Source: Symbiodinium kawagutii (lineage: Eukaryota; Sar; Dinophyceae; Suessiales; Symbiodiniaceae). Taken from it: a stretch of 64,000 bases of DNA. The notes beneath the pieces are model-generated. The model was given only the letters and a program-made list of their open reading frames with translations. It was not told where the DNA came from and made no database searches. The stretch is from assembly GCA_009767595.1 (NCBI GenBank), contig VSDK01006142.1:502172-566171 (forward strand), in the 5' to 3' direction. The stretch's first letter is position 1. Every line of letters starts with the position of its first letter. Both the position numbers and the translations under genes were made by a program. Shown piece by piece: positions 22,198 to 33,938 of the stretch.

Positions 22198-22231
22198 TTC
22201 TGGGGTACCCTACAGCTTGAGAAGCAACCAC
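22198..22231 (+). repeat. M2 right-end fragment beside an exon
   Basis: TCTGGGGTACCCTACAGCTT then GAGAAGCAACCA is a decayed M2 right end. It stops about 20 bp before the next exon acceptor. Confidence 0.5.
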
Positions 22232-22251
22232 TGGCCGTCACCAGTCACGAG

Positions 22252-22357
22252 TGCCGCAGTGGATCCACTGCTCCTGGTGCGCTCAGGTCCAACAAGTCCA
22301 ACTTCGATCAGTGGTTCAACGATGTGCCCGGAGTGAACCGACGAGCCACTGGGCAGC
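22252..22357 (+). CDS. fibro-slime domain, FDQWF exon
   Basis: The frame reads CRSGSTAPGALRSNKSNFDQ, then WFNDVPGVNRRATGQ. 'FDQWFNDVPGVN' is a strongly conserved fibro-slime segment. The start after cacgag is phase 0, matching the exon before. The 3' end is ambiguous: a GA donor (gatggt) gives the phase needed by the next exon, and a GT donor lies 4 bases further on. This fixes strand and family for the gene. Confidence 0.85.
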
Positions 22358-22393
22358 GATGGTAGCAGCGCTCACGTTGTCACGGCTGGATCC

Positions 22394-22624
22394 GTGGGGG
22401 TTTCTTCGAATAGGGGGATCCCCGAATCATCCAACTTTTTAGTAATAATGATAGTATATAATAAGTATTAATAATAATAACAGTAATAAGCAATAAGCAA
22501 TAATGATAATAATAGTAATAAGTAATCACAACAATGAAAATATTCAAGTAATAATAGGGATCCCCAAACTAATAATAATACTAAGCCAGCCGTTTTGAGG
22601 GGTCCCATATTTTGAGAAACACCC
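22394..22624 (+). repeat. M2 element with internal AATAAT expansion
   Basis: The ends GTGGGGGTTTCTTCGAATAG and CATATTTTGAGAAACACCC are M2-like, but the interior is ~230 bp because of (TAATAA)n tract growth. Confidence 0.65.
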
Positions 22625-22871
22625 ATATTGTGGATTGCATGTATCCATAAACTTAGATTAGTTGATCGCTTATTAGTATTTACTTATCCGTAGGGGATTT
22701 GTAAACCACCAAGGCTAATAATAGGTTTCACGGTAAATAGCCTCGGATTTACCGTCAAGTATAGCGAGTTATTGATATGTTCCAACATCACTAGAGTAGG
22801 CTACTTTGATGTGCATCCCCACTGAGTAAGTGGTGACATTCACCATAATAGTACTGGTAGTTAGAAAATAC

Positions 22872-22960
22872 GGTACCACCCCCGGTTATCATCCTTTATA
22901 TTAACCATTGTTGGTCATAAACCATCCAATTTTGTGAGGTCCCCTATGGCTTGAGAAACC
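22872..22960 (+). repeat. M2 element, left end lost
   Basis: GGTACCACCCCCGGTTATCA to CCCCTATGGCTTGAGAAACC. Confidence 0.65.
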
Positions 22961-23880
22961 AGTCACTACCATCATTCTGAATCTCATCCATGGGTTGCAA
23001 CCCTGGGTTGGGCGAGACCCAGGTGGATTTCAAGATGGATTTGCAGAAGACGGAGCTGCTGGGGGCCACCAGACCTTGAAGGAAAGATCTGATGTCCCTT
23101 GGGGTTTTGGAGTCACCTGCCAATTCAGTGAGCTAAGTTGAGCTACACCCAGTGCAAAGTACCAGTTATACTGATATAAAAAAGGCATGTTTTGAACTTT
23201 TGCAACGTGTGACCCATGAATTGTGTACAGCTCCACAGTGGTTGATACTAAAACGTGCTTTCTTTGTGGATGGTTGCAGGTAATACCATGGATATACCCA
23301 AATAGCTAAATATCTACTCCATTGAGGCAACACAGGGCTGTCCATCATGCCGTCCAGCTTTCCGTTGCTCATGAGGTGATGAAAATAATTCGTTGGTATG
23401 CCCCAGCTAGTGTAGCTGGTACAACCCAGCTAGTAGTTGCCCAGTTCAGCGCGTGTCACCGGTCGGCCCTTGAACCAACATACCCAGCCCAGCAGTAGCG
23501 GACAGATGGGGTTGTTCAGCCCACTTTACTGTGAACGCAATCAGCGTGAGCCAACCAGCATCAGCGGTTGGACGCTTCAACACATGTTCACTTGCTCAGC
23601 TAGCAACCTACGGTTGTGCGGATGGGTGCTGTGCAGTATGATCAATTGATGACTGTTAACCAGTGTCCATAAAACTGTATTTCCATATAGCCAGTCTATA
23701 GCTATGCTGCTATAGTTGTTAATCGAATCATAAACTTGAACCATCATATTCTGCATTGTTGGCAATGTTCATCAATTTTCTCATTGTTACCCACCAGAAT
23801 CATTGTGAATCCATACTGTGGTGAACCACAACCATAGAGTCGTCGCTGTCAACCCCGGGCCAACTCCCATGACTGGTCAG

Positions 23881-23948
23881 CGCAGGAGCAGGGCACTTAT
23901 GTCCACGACAATGCTACCTTCTTCCCGGTCGATGGTCAAGGTTGGCAG
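23881..23948 (+). CDS. fibro-slime domain, FFPVDG exon
   Basis: The frame reads EQGTYVHDNATFFPVDGQGW and a final Gln. 'FFP(I/V)DG.G' is the next conserved block of the fibro-slime domain. The proposed donor is CAG|GACACA, a GA donor. It joins in phase 0 to GAT ACA at 24,799, giving GQGWQ-DTAIALDGLPHNF. The alternative GT donor at 23,941 leaves the wrong phase. The acceptor may be at 23,881 or 23,886. Confidence 0.75.
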
Positions 23949-24275
23949 GACACATGTTCCGTTCGCCACTCCTGGGCAGGCTGTTGAACATAGGAAAAGA
24001 CCAGCTGTGGATTGCGCAAGCAAGCAGTTCGGGGTTGCCGCAAACTTGTGTACGTCGTAAGGATATTTGATCAAAAGGTTTATACGCCTAAGGAATCAAC
24101 TTGACAGCAGCTGGTAGCGGCTTGGAGCTTTCTACTTGGGCGTGCGTAAGGAGTTGTTGGTCTATTGCTTGTATGTACAAGTCCTAGTACTTTCAGACAT
24201 CTCCAAGAGCCTAGCCAGGAAGCCAGCCTGTCCATCGATTCTATGTGAGTTTTCTGGAGGGAAAGTAGTGGATAT

Positions 24276-24390
24276 TCGGCTGTCAATATTAACCATCAAC
24301 AACTGGGGACAATAATCAACAATCATAGTAGGAAAACAATGGTCAGTGATTTGGGCAACCAGGGGTGCAGGGTGAACTGACCCACAACCA
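24276..24390 (+). repeat. M3 element
   Basis: TTCGGCTGTCAATATTAACC to GAACTGACCCACAACCAT, with GAAAACAATGGTC and ACCAGGGGTGCAGGG. Confidence 0.7.
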
Positions 24391-24798
24391 TTTGTTGATC
24401 GCTGAACAAGCAGACTCCTGACCTCCTTTTACCTAGAAAGCCTGGTCAAGGATCGGGAAAATGGTCATTTCTTGGAGGGGCCAGGAGGGATTCTCACATC
24501 CACTAAGGGGATTCGCAACTAAGGGCACTGGGAGAACCTACCAAAGGCATGTTGTAAAGCACCACATGCAAGGCATTGATGACATTGTTGAAAGACACAA
24601 ACCCTCAAATATCTAATCGCATATGACAACTCGGAAGTGCGCGACAAGTACTGATTGTAGATATCTATATCATTTCACCATCATTAATCTTAATGATCTT
24701 ACAGCTTAACTCATGTATCTTACATCAGCATTTAATCCACCATCATTAACCTTAATGGTCAACCACGCAACATGTCTGACATCACCTGCAGCTGCGAG

Positions 24799-24877
24799 GA
24801 TACAGCCATCGCCTTGGATGGCTTGCCACACAACTTCTACTTTACGCTGGAGCTGCACACTACCTTCGTCTACAAGA
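24799..24877 (+). CDS. fibro-slime domain, HNFYFT exon
   Basis: The frame reads DTAIALDGLPHNFYFTLELH, then TTFVYK and A. 'HNFYFT.E' followed by an aromatic 'F.Y' is the fibro-slime block before the GDDD motif. The donor after TACAAGA is GC (gccgct). Joining A to GT GGC GAC at 25,999 gives Ser and the in-frame series YKS-GDEFTF. Splice phase and domain continuity agree, which supports a GC-AG intron. Confidence 0.8.
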
Positions 24878-24985
24878 GCCGCTGGGGCGTCACGTATCGG
24901 TCCCCGTTGTTGGGATATAGCCATGGTTAGTTGCACCCTGTAGGTTACTTATCGGTAGCTTCCTCAAGTGTTTTTATATAGATAT

Positions 24986-25099
24986 GGTGATTTCTCAAAA
25001 TCATCAAAATCCGGGATCCCCAGTTATTATCCCGGGCCAGAGTCTGTTTTAGATGATCAATAGTTGATTTCAAGGGAACCCCCAATTTTACGAAACACC
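24986..25099 (+). repeat. M2 element (diverged)
   Basis: GGTGATTTCTCAAAATCATC to CAATTTTACGAAACACCC, 114 bp. It sits in the intron after the HNFYFT exon. Confidence 0.65.
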
Positions 25100-25998
25100 C
25101 ATCACCCATATACCGTTTGTAGCTTAAAGACCTTTTTTGCCATCGATTTACTACGTGGGACTGCACATCCCCATGTCCATGGCTCATCCGAGCACTGGCT
25201 TCACATGTGGATCCACAGGTATTTTTGAGTTTTGGAACCCTTTTTTCGAAACTTTGGTAATTGGGAAACTATAGTTGATACCTATGTCCAACAATTCCAG
25301 CAGGTTCATTGTGCAGGTTGGTTATGATAGTGTCCAGTGACTTTGTTGTTGTTCGTTTGTGGATGATTCTCAGCCCATTGAAGGAACACCATCACTGAAG
25401 GACCGTTTTGAAAACTGGTGATATGGGTCAATGCCAATTACTCGGTGCAATACCAGCAAATCTGACTCGGATTATGACGTAGTAATGTGTACAGTAGTAA
25501 CCACTGCCATCCACTGCCCTATGAATTAGAAACACCAAGGATCATCAACTCTTACCTTTGATTTACTATGGTTAACACTAGGCTCCGTAGTACTGTGCTT
25601 AATATCATTTTGGTCAGTACTTCTAATACCTAACACCAATCATCCTATGTTTAATCACAGGCTCCTTAATACTTTTGCTTAATCAGAGGATATCATAGGC
25701 AAATCCGGAATCGCATACCTGTGGCTATGACTGAATAGCTTGTTGATTGACACGTATATTGTTATGGCATTAATTCCATAGCTAATACGTGATATGGTCA
25801 ACACCTATGGTTCTTACAAATGCTTAATACCTATGGTAAATACATGTAAATACCTATGTGGTAAGAACCATAGGTCATTATTAATCAGGTATTTACATAT
25901 ATATATATATAGTTATATTTACCAGTAAATGGTCCTAATCAGTGGTAGTTATTCGCTAGGACCTAATAGTGATACGTCCATTTTCTATAGCTCACGAG

Positions 25999-26047
25999 GT
26001 GGCGACGAGTTCACCTTCCGCGGTGACGATGACGTTTGGGTTTTCAT
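25999..26047 (+). CDS. fibro-slime domain, GDDDVWVF exon
   Basis: A 49-bp exon reading GDEFTFRGDDDVWVF. 'F.F.GDDDVWVF' is the most diagnostic fibro-slime motif, with an acidic cluster that resembles a metal- or ligand-binding loop (as in PA14-like folds). Acceptor cacgag, donor TTC AT|GTGCCG. AT plus the G at 26,729 makes Met, continuing MNDQLVIDLGGVH, exactly the order expected for the family. Confidence 0.9.
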
Positions 26048-26261
26048 GTGCCGTGGCGACAACAGCGGCGTTGCACCGACGTTGAAGGATGGTCCATCAT
26101 GGCTGATGGTTTTGTAGAGTTTTCATGAGTTGTATAACTGTTTGTTCATGGTTTTATGATGATTTTAATGAGTTTTGTGGTTTTGTTTAAATGGTTTCAT
26201 AATGGTCTTTTATGACTTATGAGCATTAATAATGGGGGGAAATATGCAAACAACTACTTTC

Positions 26262-26340
26262 TAAATATGTTTTTCCCCCAACATTGACTAATGGTTGGTT
26301 GGTTGACAAGCATATTTTTCAGAGGGGTAACTACCATCAA
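26262..26340 (+). repeat. M1 element (degenerate)
   Basis: TTTTCCCCC, CTAATGGTTGGTTGGTTGAC and AAGCATATTTTTCAGAGGGG match the M1 interior. The terminal CTGGTTGGTGG is missing. Confidence 0.5.
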
Positions 26341-26728
26341 TGATGGTGAGCCATGAGTGGTCTAACCTGGCAATATAGAAGCAGAGTTTTAATAAACCAC
26401 CTGGCAATTACCTGCTTTATTCGAAAAATTAATAAACCACCAATAAGTTACCTGACAATTAATAAACCACCATGGCTAAGAATTCGAAGAAATTGCTCTT
26501 TTTTGGAAACCCTGGGACAGCAGCTAAAAATGGTGGAGCTACCGGAGGGTAAACACAACCAAACAACTGATGGATCAGTAAATCAAGCCAGCACATATAT
26601 CTCTCAGAACGACACTATGAGAAACGAGCAGGCAAAACAACCACAAGATTAATCATCAATAAGCAAGTCAATGCACCAGCAGAAACAAGCAGAAACTTTC
26701 CGAGGGAAACAATGCCAGCAGCGCTGAG

Positions 26729-26790
26729 GAATGATCAGTTGGTCATTGACCTTGGAGGGGTGCACAATCCCATGGCACCTTTGCGCAGCG
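26729..26790 (+). CDS. fibro-slime domain, DLGGVH exon
   Basis: The frame reads NDQLVIDLGGVHNPMAPLRS then G. '(N/D)(G/D)QL..DLGGVH' is the canonical block after GDDDVWVF. The acceptor is gctgag. The donor AGCG|GCAAAG is GC; joining G to CG at 28,396 gives Ala and keeps the frame open. The nearby GT donor (gtgaca, 26,798) would leave phase 2 and run into a stop in the next exon, so GC is preferred. Confidence 0.85.
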
Positions 26791-27440
26791 GCAAAGGGTG
26801 ACAGCTCGCCATGGTGGACAACGGTCATGAATGGCTAGCATGGGCCACCAAGGGCCCCTTAAACAGGTCGGTTTTTAGCCTCTAGAATATAGGTTACAGC
26901 CATGGAAATGATGGTTTTGGGAGCCCTAGGGAATGACTACCTGAATTGTCAATATCAATGGTTATCAGTAAGTAATGGTTTACCATTGTGAACCATTGTG
27001 GCTACGCATATTATTTGTTGCGGAGAAACTGAGGTTTGAACATGGCTTGAAACGATACTGGGGGTTGAACATTTGAGGGTGATACATTGTTTTTCTTTGA
27101 GTGTATGTTGGAGCCGTTCATGTTTTACTTGTACATGGTTAGCAATTGGTACTCATGGTTGACATTGGTTAAACAAATGGTTGACTCTTGAATATTATTG
27201 ATTGCGATAGATGTTGGTTACTGTTGGTTAGTATATTGCTAGTATGGGTGAATGCTGGAAACTATATATAACTTCAATGGCCAGTCTCGGTGTCTCGGTT
27301 AAGAATAGTTGGTCCATGATCAATGTATTGATTTGATGTCATAGAGTCAGCAATGGTTCATAGCGATCAGAATGATGAATGTTTGAAAAACTGGTCATTT
27401 GAACAAACGAAGCCGATTTGTTTTGTTCTAATTTGTGTTT

Positions 27441-27580
27441 TGAAAAGATTGATTGAAGAGCAAACAGTTTCAAAACCTTTTGAAAGGATTGATTGAAACA
27501 CAAAACCTATACTGTGGATTTATATCGAACCTTTTGAAAGGATTGATTGAAACACAAAACCTATACTGTGAATTTATAGT
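27441..27580. repeat. ~55-bp tandem duplication
   Basis: Two almost identical copies of a unit containing CCTTTTGAAAGGATTGATTG and AAACACAAAACCTATACTGT, preceded by a decayed third copy (GAAAAGATTGATTGAAGAGC). Confidence 0.85.
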
Positions 27581-28395
27581 GATTGCTTGTAAGCTTTTCT
27601 ACAGTATATGGAAGACTCCCAGGATCGAGAGTCGATGTTTGTTAGGTTGGCACTTTGGGTGGCATGAACCATCGACAGTAACTTTGGGCAGCCTGAAAGA
27701 TCATATTTATGCTATGATTATGGAGATGCTACAATATGATGTTTCAGCTTGAAAGATACTACTTAATTATGCTATAATTTGCTGATATAGCTGAAATGAG
27801 TTCGTACTTTTTTTGGGTCAATCTCACCCATTTTCCGTCTTTTGGATAGATGCATTTATTTTGCATGAAATATCTTGCGGGTGTGGTCTTTGCACTTGTA
27901 TATGCACAACTTGCCAGTTCTTCACACCTACTTTGCAGCGAATGAGTGGTGTGCTTTATTCAATCAAGACATAAGGGAACAAATGGTTCAACATAGTAGA
28001 TGCTGCCACATTTTTTGCATGGTTGACTTTGCTTAAGAACAAAGTCCACTCAAAGCAGCCTGCTCTGTCTAGATCAGATACATGCTTGCATGCCTATTTG
28101 GTAGTTTGGTTGTCTTACTGTGGTACAGGATGGATGTGTGGGGAGACAGCCTAGGCATCGCAGGGTCGACCATCCCGAAGCGAACAGAATGCTCTCACTT
28201 CTAATGTTCAATCCTCAAGCTTTGTTTTCCAATCACCATATGTACATCGGTATATATACACATGCGTATGGAGTTACACACAATGATTTATATTGAAAAA
28301 ACATAATGTAATAAGAAGTTCAACCTTCACATATCTATATTTGGTATTTTGCGCACATGTTTCTTTGAAGCACATCAGCTAGCGTCACTTTCCAG

Positions 28396-28463
28396 CGAAT
28401 GTTGTCAACCAGAGCCTCGCTCAGGAAAAGTCCTTCCAACTGGATAACCTCAATGTCTCCCAG
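28396..28463 (+). CDS. fibro-slime domain exon (FQLDNLNVSQ)
   Basis: The frame reads NVVNQSLAQEKSFQLDNLNV, then SQ. It sits between DLGGVH and the FFAER block, where the family has a '...v.Ld.l.l..G' stretch. The acceptor is tttccag. The donor CAG|GCTGCG is GC and phase 0, matching the next exon. The reverse strand is open here too, but phase and order favour the + strand. Confidence 0.6.
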
Positions 28464-29603
28464 GCTGCGCAACAGCGATGTGGGGACTGAGGCAGCTACA
28501 TATTTTGAAATACATGATCTAGATAAATGTGCTGTGCTGTTAGGAAGAGTATCTCCAAAAGGCTCCAAGACCTAGAGTTCCAGAACCTATGCAGCCTTGG
28601 GACCCCTTTCCACCAGATTTGCTCAGATTCACTCCGGTTCACCCATGTTTATCCCAATTCAACCAAAACTTCAGGTTGCCAACACGTACAGCAAACAACT
28701 ATTATACTTCTGCAAACATTATAGCGAGGACAGTCGAGGCAACGAGGCAGGAAACCGGAATTAACGAGGTCAATCCTTAATTTTATTGTGTGAATTAGTC
28801 ACCTGCTACGAGGCAACCCTGGGGTCGGGCCAAGATTGTTTAAAAAGAAATAAAGTAATTTTGGCAGATAACACTTGGAAGATCTTGGAAGTAGTATGAC
28901 ATCGCTCCACCCATTTTCCCAACCGAATCGTGTGTTGGCTGCACATGTTCACTAGGCATGCAAGGTTTCGACCCATGACCCATGTGACAAACAGAATCTA
29001 GGAGGTTCGCAGCAGAATGGTTTGTCTGGTACCCCAAACGTCATCAGCGCTTTCTCATCTACGAGTCCCCAGGCGAAACTCAAGGATAGTCACGATAATC
29101 TTCCAAAGCGATCCATACTAATCCATACATAATAAATCATTAGCCAAATCGTGTAAGTATGTGTTTCGATCCTTTTACATGAATTTGTATTTATTTTATT
29201 ATCATCATTTTTTCTTGATTGTATAAGTATGTATGATTCACCAATATAAGTATGATTTATTTGCCAAAGTTATACTATATTAGCAAATCTTATTGCCATC
29301 AAAATTTGTATTAGCAAATCAAATGTATCATCATTTATGAATCATTAGTTGAATTATTTGCCAAATTTATAATTAGCCAAAATTGTAATTATCATCATAA
29401 ATATGAATTATTCTCCAAATTTTGGTGTTGATGATTTATGAAAGATAGTAAATATACTGTATTGATTTTCGTATGAAAAAGGTATAATCGATATACTGTC
29501 AAATGTTAATCGTTGTATAAACAAGTTATATTTTATGATTCTGCATTTTCCCTGACTCCCTTGGTGAACGCCCTGGCTGGGCTCCGCGTCGCGGGTGCCC
29601 CAG

Positions 29604-29664
29604 GGCAGCGCCGTGTCGCTCAGCTTCTTCTTCGCTGAGCGTCGCTGCTGCGGCTCGGAGTTCC
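29604..29664 (+). CDS. fibro-slime domain, last block (FFAER)
   Basis: The frame reads GSAVSLSFFFAERRCCGSEF, then C. '(D/S)(L/F)F(F/Y)AER..CGS.F' closes the fibro-slime domain. The acceptor is gccccag. Donor TTC C|GTTGCT leaves phase 1, which matches the vWD exon start at 31,704 and would join SEF-R-ACTVWGDPH. The frame also stays open further 3', so a longer exon with a GC or GA donor is possible. Confidence 0.8.
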
Positions 29665-30097
29665 GTTGCTCGGCGCGACGGACCGTGCTGCTAGGGACGG
29701 TCACGGGGGTGCCGTTGGGGGTTGGAAGACATGGTGCATGGTGGTGATTGGTAGGGGTTGGAAGTTGGAGAATGGTGGTTGATAAGGGTTGTTGCTGGTG
29801 GTTAAAGCTTTCATTCACAGTTCTTCAGGAGTCTATAGTGGTGGGGAATATTTGTTGATGGTATTTGAGTGGTTGTCGGCGACCATTCATAGCTCAGCAT
29901 GGGTAAATATTGATTATATGGTTTACTATGGCTGGTGGTTTTTGATGGTGGATGGAATTGGTGAATATATATACAAGGTTAATGATCAGAATGGGTAATG
30001 ACGAGGGTTTGTAATAATGGACACGATGGTCTTTGTGAGTGATCGATGACTGAGATGTTGCAGCTTAGAACGGCTGACTAGTAGTAGCAGCAGCAGC

Positions 30098-30252
30098 TGT
30101 AGTATCAGGTAGTGGTAGTGGTAGTGGTAGTGGTAGTGGTGGTGGTAGTGGTAGTGGTAGTGGTAGTGGTGGTAGTAGTAGTCGTCGTAGTAGTCGAAGT
30201 GGTCATGAAATGGTAGTAGCAGCAGTTTCACTAGCAGTAGCAACAGCAAGAG
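30098..30252. repeat. GTAGTG/GTAGCAG hexanucleotide-like tract
   Basis: (GTAGTG)n, (GTAGTC)n and AGCAGTAGCAG repeats over ~150 bp. It is open in several frames only because of the repeat. Confidence 0.9.
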
Positions 30253-31505
30253 CAGGAACAGTAGTATGTGATAATGGTCAAACACGTTGATTCATGATGG
30301 TGGTTATGGCCTGGTGAGCTGCCAAGAGTCGTTAAACTAAATAGCCAATGGTAATTGACAGGATGATTTTCTTTTTATGTTCAATACAAGATTAGTCAGG
30401 GTTGGCAATCTATTCATGATGATAGAATGCAGTGGGCAACAACAATTCTTGCGACCAGCAATATCAAACAATAGCATGTGTGGTTCTACATTCCGACATA
30501 TACAGCAATATTGATGGTCAGTCCGGTGAATTGCAGGCAAATGAACGGTTGATGACGTTGGGAAACCAAAAGGAAAAATGATTTACAGCAGCACCTAAAA
30601 AATTGGACAATCAGCAACATTTGCAACCAGGAATCTTTGAATGCGAGCAGTACTAAGCAGCAACTTCGTGGTTATACTAACAATGGTCAGAAGGGTTGGA
30701 CAAAGCACTGCGAGTCCTGCGTAAAACTCATTGTCGGTGGTTCGGTTCTAGTATCTTAAGATGTAGAGGAAACCACCCTGATGATTGGGTAACATCACGA
30801 TGGAGATCTTGCCGCAATAAATGAAGTGTGTGTGCTTTTCATTTTTGAAAATTTATGGTAGCACTATTGTATATGTTTTCAATCATCGACTCAGGTGTAT
30901 ACGTTTTGAAATTGTTTTTAATGCACGTGATTTGCATACATTTATGTTATGCACACAGATGAAGGCTGTTTTCCAATGTGTTGGGTGTCACTTGCGGCAC
31001 CAAACTGACAAATAGCACCTATAACAGGATACGCCTCGAAGTCAGAAAGCAGAAACAGCCTGAATAAACCAACTTAACATCACACAGTGTTGCATTTTCT
31101 AGAAGCATTGCTCAACTGCAGGTGTTGCCAGACAAGCGGTTTATGTGTGCAATTCTTAAGGCATATTTGATAACAAAACCTGTTATCGAACCATTCAAAC
31201 TCTCATGAAGTATTGGAACGTGCTCGTTTCCCAGGTTTGGAGACCAGCATCCTTCCGGTGAGAGGCAACGATTGGAGATCCTTGTGGGTCACCGTTGTGA
31301 TCCTTGGATCATGAGGATCCACTCCCCAGTGGCTCCTGTCGCCTAGGTAGGTGTCCTTCCCCATGATTTTGAGGTACCCTCATGGTATGAAGGAACACCC
31401 CCTGAAAGTGATATTTCAATGGAGAGGCGCATATTGCTACAAACAATTCACGTGGTCCACGCCGCAACATGCACATATGTTTGTGTGTTTGCATACCTTC
31501 CACAT

Positions 31506-31612
31506 GGGTGTTTCTCAACATAGGGGTACCCCCAAATCATCCAGTTTGATAAGCATTTACAGGACTTGGTAATGGCCAATAATTTTGGGTACTCCTATTT
31601 TGAGAAACCACC
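31506..31612 (+). repeat. M2 element
   Basis: GGGTGTTTCTCAACATAGGG to TCCTATTTTGAGAAACCACC. 107 bp, one of the best-preserved copies. It ends 92 bp before the vWD exon. Confidence 0.85.
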
Positions 31613-31703
31613 ACATAGACAACTTGAGTTGCTGGTTGATGGCAATCACAGTCTCTGTTGTTTCATTTATTCTTTCGTTGCAACTGAAGCTTCAGCGTTG
31701 CAG

Positions 31704-31816
31704 GCGCGTGCACGGTGTGGGGCGATCCGCACATCAACACCTTTGACAGCGGCATCTTTGGTGCTGACCAAGCGGAGCCGGTGTCCATCCTGACCAGCGG
31801 TGACTACTGGCTGGGG
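31704..31816 (+). CDS. vWD domain, exon 1
   Basis: Acceptor gttgcag; the frame reads ACTVWGDPHINTFDSGIFGA, then DQAEPVSILTSGDYWLG. 'C.VWGDPHI.TFD' is the start of a von Willebrand factor type D domain (the GDPH acidic loop binds Ca2+ in the family). The proposed donor is GC (gcctgc) after CTG GGG, phase 0, matching the next exon (GTG AAG). vWD domains mediate extracellular assembly, in keeping with the signal peptide and fibro-slime domain. Confidence 0.9.
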
Positions 31817-32745
31817 GCCTGCCATGACCGGTCAGCTCCGGGATTGGACAAGATGTCGTTTATTGAGGGGGACAAGGCTTGCTCCAGTGTGGAAACATTC
31901 AACAATACGAAGAACATGAGGGAGTTTGGAAGCAACATGATTGGTGTTATATTGATGGTATGAGTAGTAGATTTTATTATTAGGTGTCATTTTTGTGCCA
32001 CCACTTTTGTATATTTTACATGGCAATTCACTGAGATGATCATTCTATTGTCACTGCGTTGCGAAAGACTGTTGCAGATGACCTGCTACATCAGTGTCAA
32101 TTAGCTTACATAGCAATGGCCATCTACAATAATCAAATACTTATTTGCACTTCTTGTCCAACTTGGAATCAATCTCAGTCCCTAGTTTCAGGGAGTGAAG
32201 TTAATGTGGTTTGCTTTCAACAGCAAAAACGTAGTTTCACTAGCAAAAGAAAATATTTGCTTTGGAATTACTCTGCAAGCACACTGCCTCGCGGCAACAG
32301 CCCACAATTTACTTACACGCCATTCATCACGGAGCCAGCAAAGGATCCACAAAAGGTATAAGTTGCTTTCAGATCCTTCATTTAGCAAGCTAGTTGCATC
32401 CACTACAGTATAAATTGTCACTGTTGCAGAGATATGTTTATATCAGTTGACTAGTTAGATGTGTTACTCACCGGAGACGGCTGAATCGTCAACTGACCAC
32501 TCCTGGCGTTTGAAAACCCCTGCCCGGTGAACTGGTTCATGAACTGTGCAAGGTCAGTCCAGTTGACTCCATGATATGGCAAGGAAAAGCGTGCAATGGC
32601 AACCAACTTTCAACCAGATAGGTCAGGGCTACAAGAAACTTCATGATCCCAAGAGGTGGTTGACTTGGTTACCCCGAGCTGCTATCCATAGCTATGAACA
32701 GCCATGGCATTGGAGAGATCTCAGGAGCAGCCCATGGATCCCCAG

Positions 32746-32884
32746 GTGAAGAACCAGGACATAGCGATCCAGGGCCGCTATGGCACCACGAAGTTCACGG
32801 TGGATGGGCAGTCGGCTTTGCTGGAGCTTGCTATCAGTGGATCCTTCATCAAGAACGATACCATCATCATTCAGCCCATGAACG
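32746..32884 (+). CDS. vWD domain, exon 2
   Basis: Acceptor ccccag; the frame reads VKNQDIAIQGRYGTTKFTVD, then GQSALLELAISGSFIKNDTI and IIQPMN, in phase with exon 1 (YWLG-VKNQD). The donor AACG|GTGCCC leaves phase 1. It corresponds to the central beta-strands of the vWD domain ('V.I.GRY' after 'YWLV'). There is a second ATG-led open frame over the same bases, judged a shadow. Confidence 0.9.
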
Positions 32885-33616
32885 GTGCCCGGGGGAAGGG
32901 AGGGCCCTTGCCGGAACGGAGCCCACCAGGAGAGTTCGCCTGGGTAGATGGCACCGAAGAATCGACCTGCAAGAAGCCAGCCCTTCCAGTTGTACGCAAC
33001 TGTACCGCCGGAGAATGACAATTCATAAGTTGTTGGGGAAACAGAAGAGTGGGGGGATGTCCAAAGGCTTGGAAATTGATGACAATCGCATTGTGAGTGC
33101 GTAACAGTGCTTACGCGCATGCAGACGTACATATAATTATGTACAGAGATAAATTAAATTAAATTAAGACATGCATACTGTAGGACAAAGATACATTGAC
33201 CAACACGGATGTGACAATCATGATCCGTACCTAGGATCAGTTTTCATCACATATGTTTCGTTTTTTACAAAAAATGTTGCAGCTTCAACGGTCATGGTTT
33301 GGATTTGATTTTGTACCTATTTGATTAGATTTTTTTTACCACTAGATCCTTCTTTTCAATGGGAATCTTTGCATGATTGGCTTGCTGCACAGGGATATGC
33401 ATTGTCATTAGGGCCACTAGGTCTTGATTACTTCCTTTTGCTTAACCAATTGCTGAAGCAGCCATTTTATAGGCACCGTTACCCATCCCTCGTGATCAAA
33501 AGATACCACTTTGGTTAATCAAAATGGTTACAGAACCCATATTTTAAAGCACGTTACTCATCCCTCCTCCATTTTTGTGTACCACTTTTGGGGGGTCCAC
33601 GGTCCAGTCGCCACAG

Positions 33617-33746
33617 GGGTCGTGACGTGGAATGGCGAGCCGATTCTGACGTCAATGCCCTCAGAGTTCGCGAAGTCCTACGCGCGGCTGAAGTTCACGG
33701 AGGGCGAAGAACACATCGACAGTGCCTGGGTGGCGCAGCCGGCAGC
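33617..33746 (+). CDS. vWD domain, exon 3
   Basis: Acceptor cacag; GG GTC GTG... reads VVTWNGEPILTSMPSEFAKS, then YARLKFTEGEEHIDSAWVAQ and P. Joined to exon 2 it gives PMNGVVTWNGEPI, the usual vWD sequence. A GA donor (gaagtg) after GC gives phase 2, and the A at 35,772 completes Ala. No GT donor fits the phase within the frame. Confidence 0.85.
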
Positions 33747-33793
33747 GAAGTGCTTGATGAATGGAGTTGTTTGATGTTGTTTGATGGTTGATC

Positions 33794-33904
33794 AGGCTAT
33801 GGGTCAATATCAACCAGCCAATACTGGGGGATACTAACCAGCAAACGGAAAACAATAGTTAATGATAGGGGAACCAGGGGTACGGGATTTTGACCCACAG
33901 CCAT
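33794..33904 (+). repeat. M3 element
   Basis: GGCTATGGGTCAATATCAAC to GGGATTTTGACCCACAGCCA, with GGAAAACAATAGTTAATGAT and GGGGAACCAGGGGTACGGG. About 111 bp, well preserved. Confidence 0.85.
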
Positions 33905-33906
33905 CA

Positions 33907-33938
33907 CCTGATGGTTGATCACCTGATGGTTGATCACC
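33907..33938. repeat. 15-bp tandem duplication
   Basis: Two copies of CCTGATGGTTGATCA directly after the M3 element. Confidence 0.8.

Noticed and set aside
32692-33132. Reverse 146-codon frame over vWD exon 2
   Set aside because: Shadow of a GC-rich vWD exon whose + strand frame matches the family and both splice phases.
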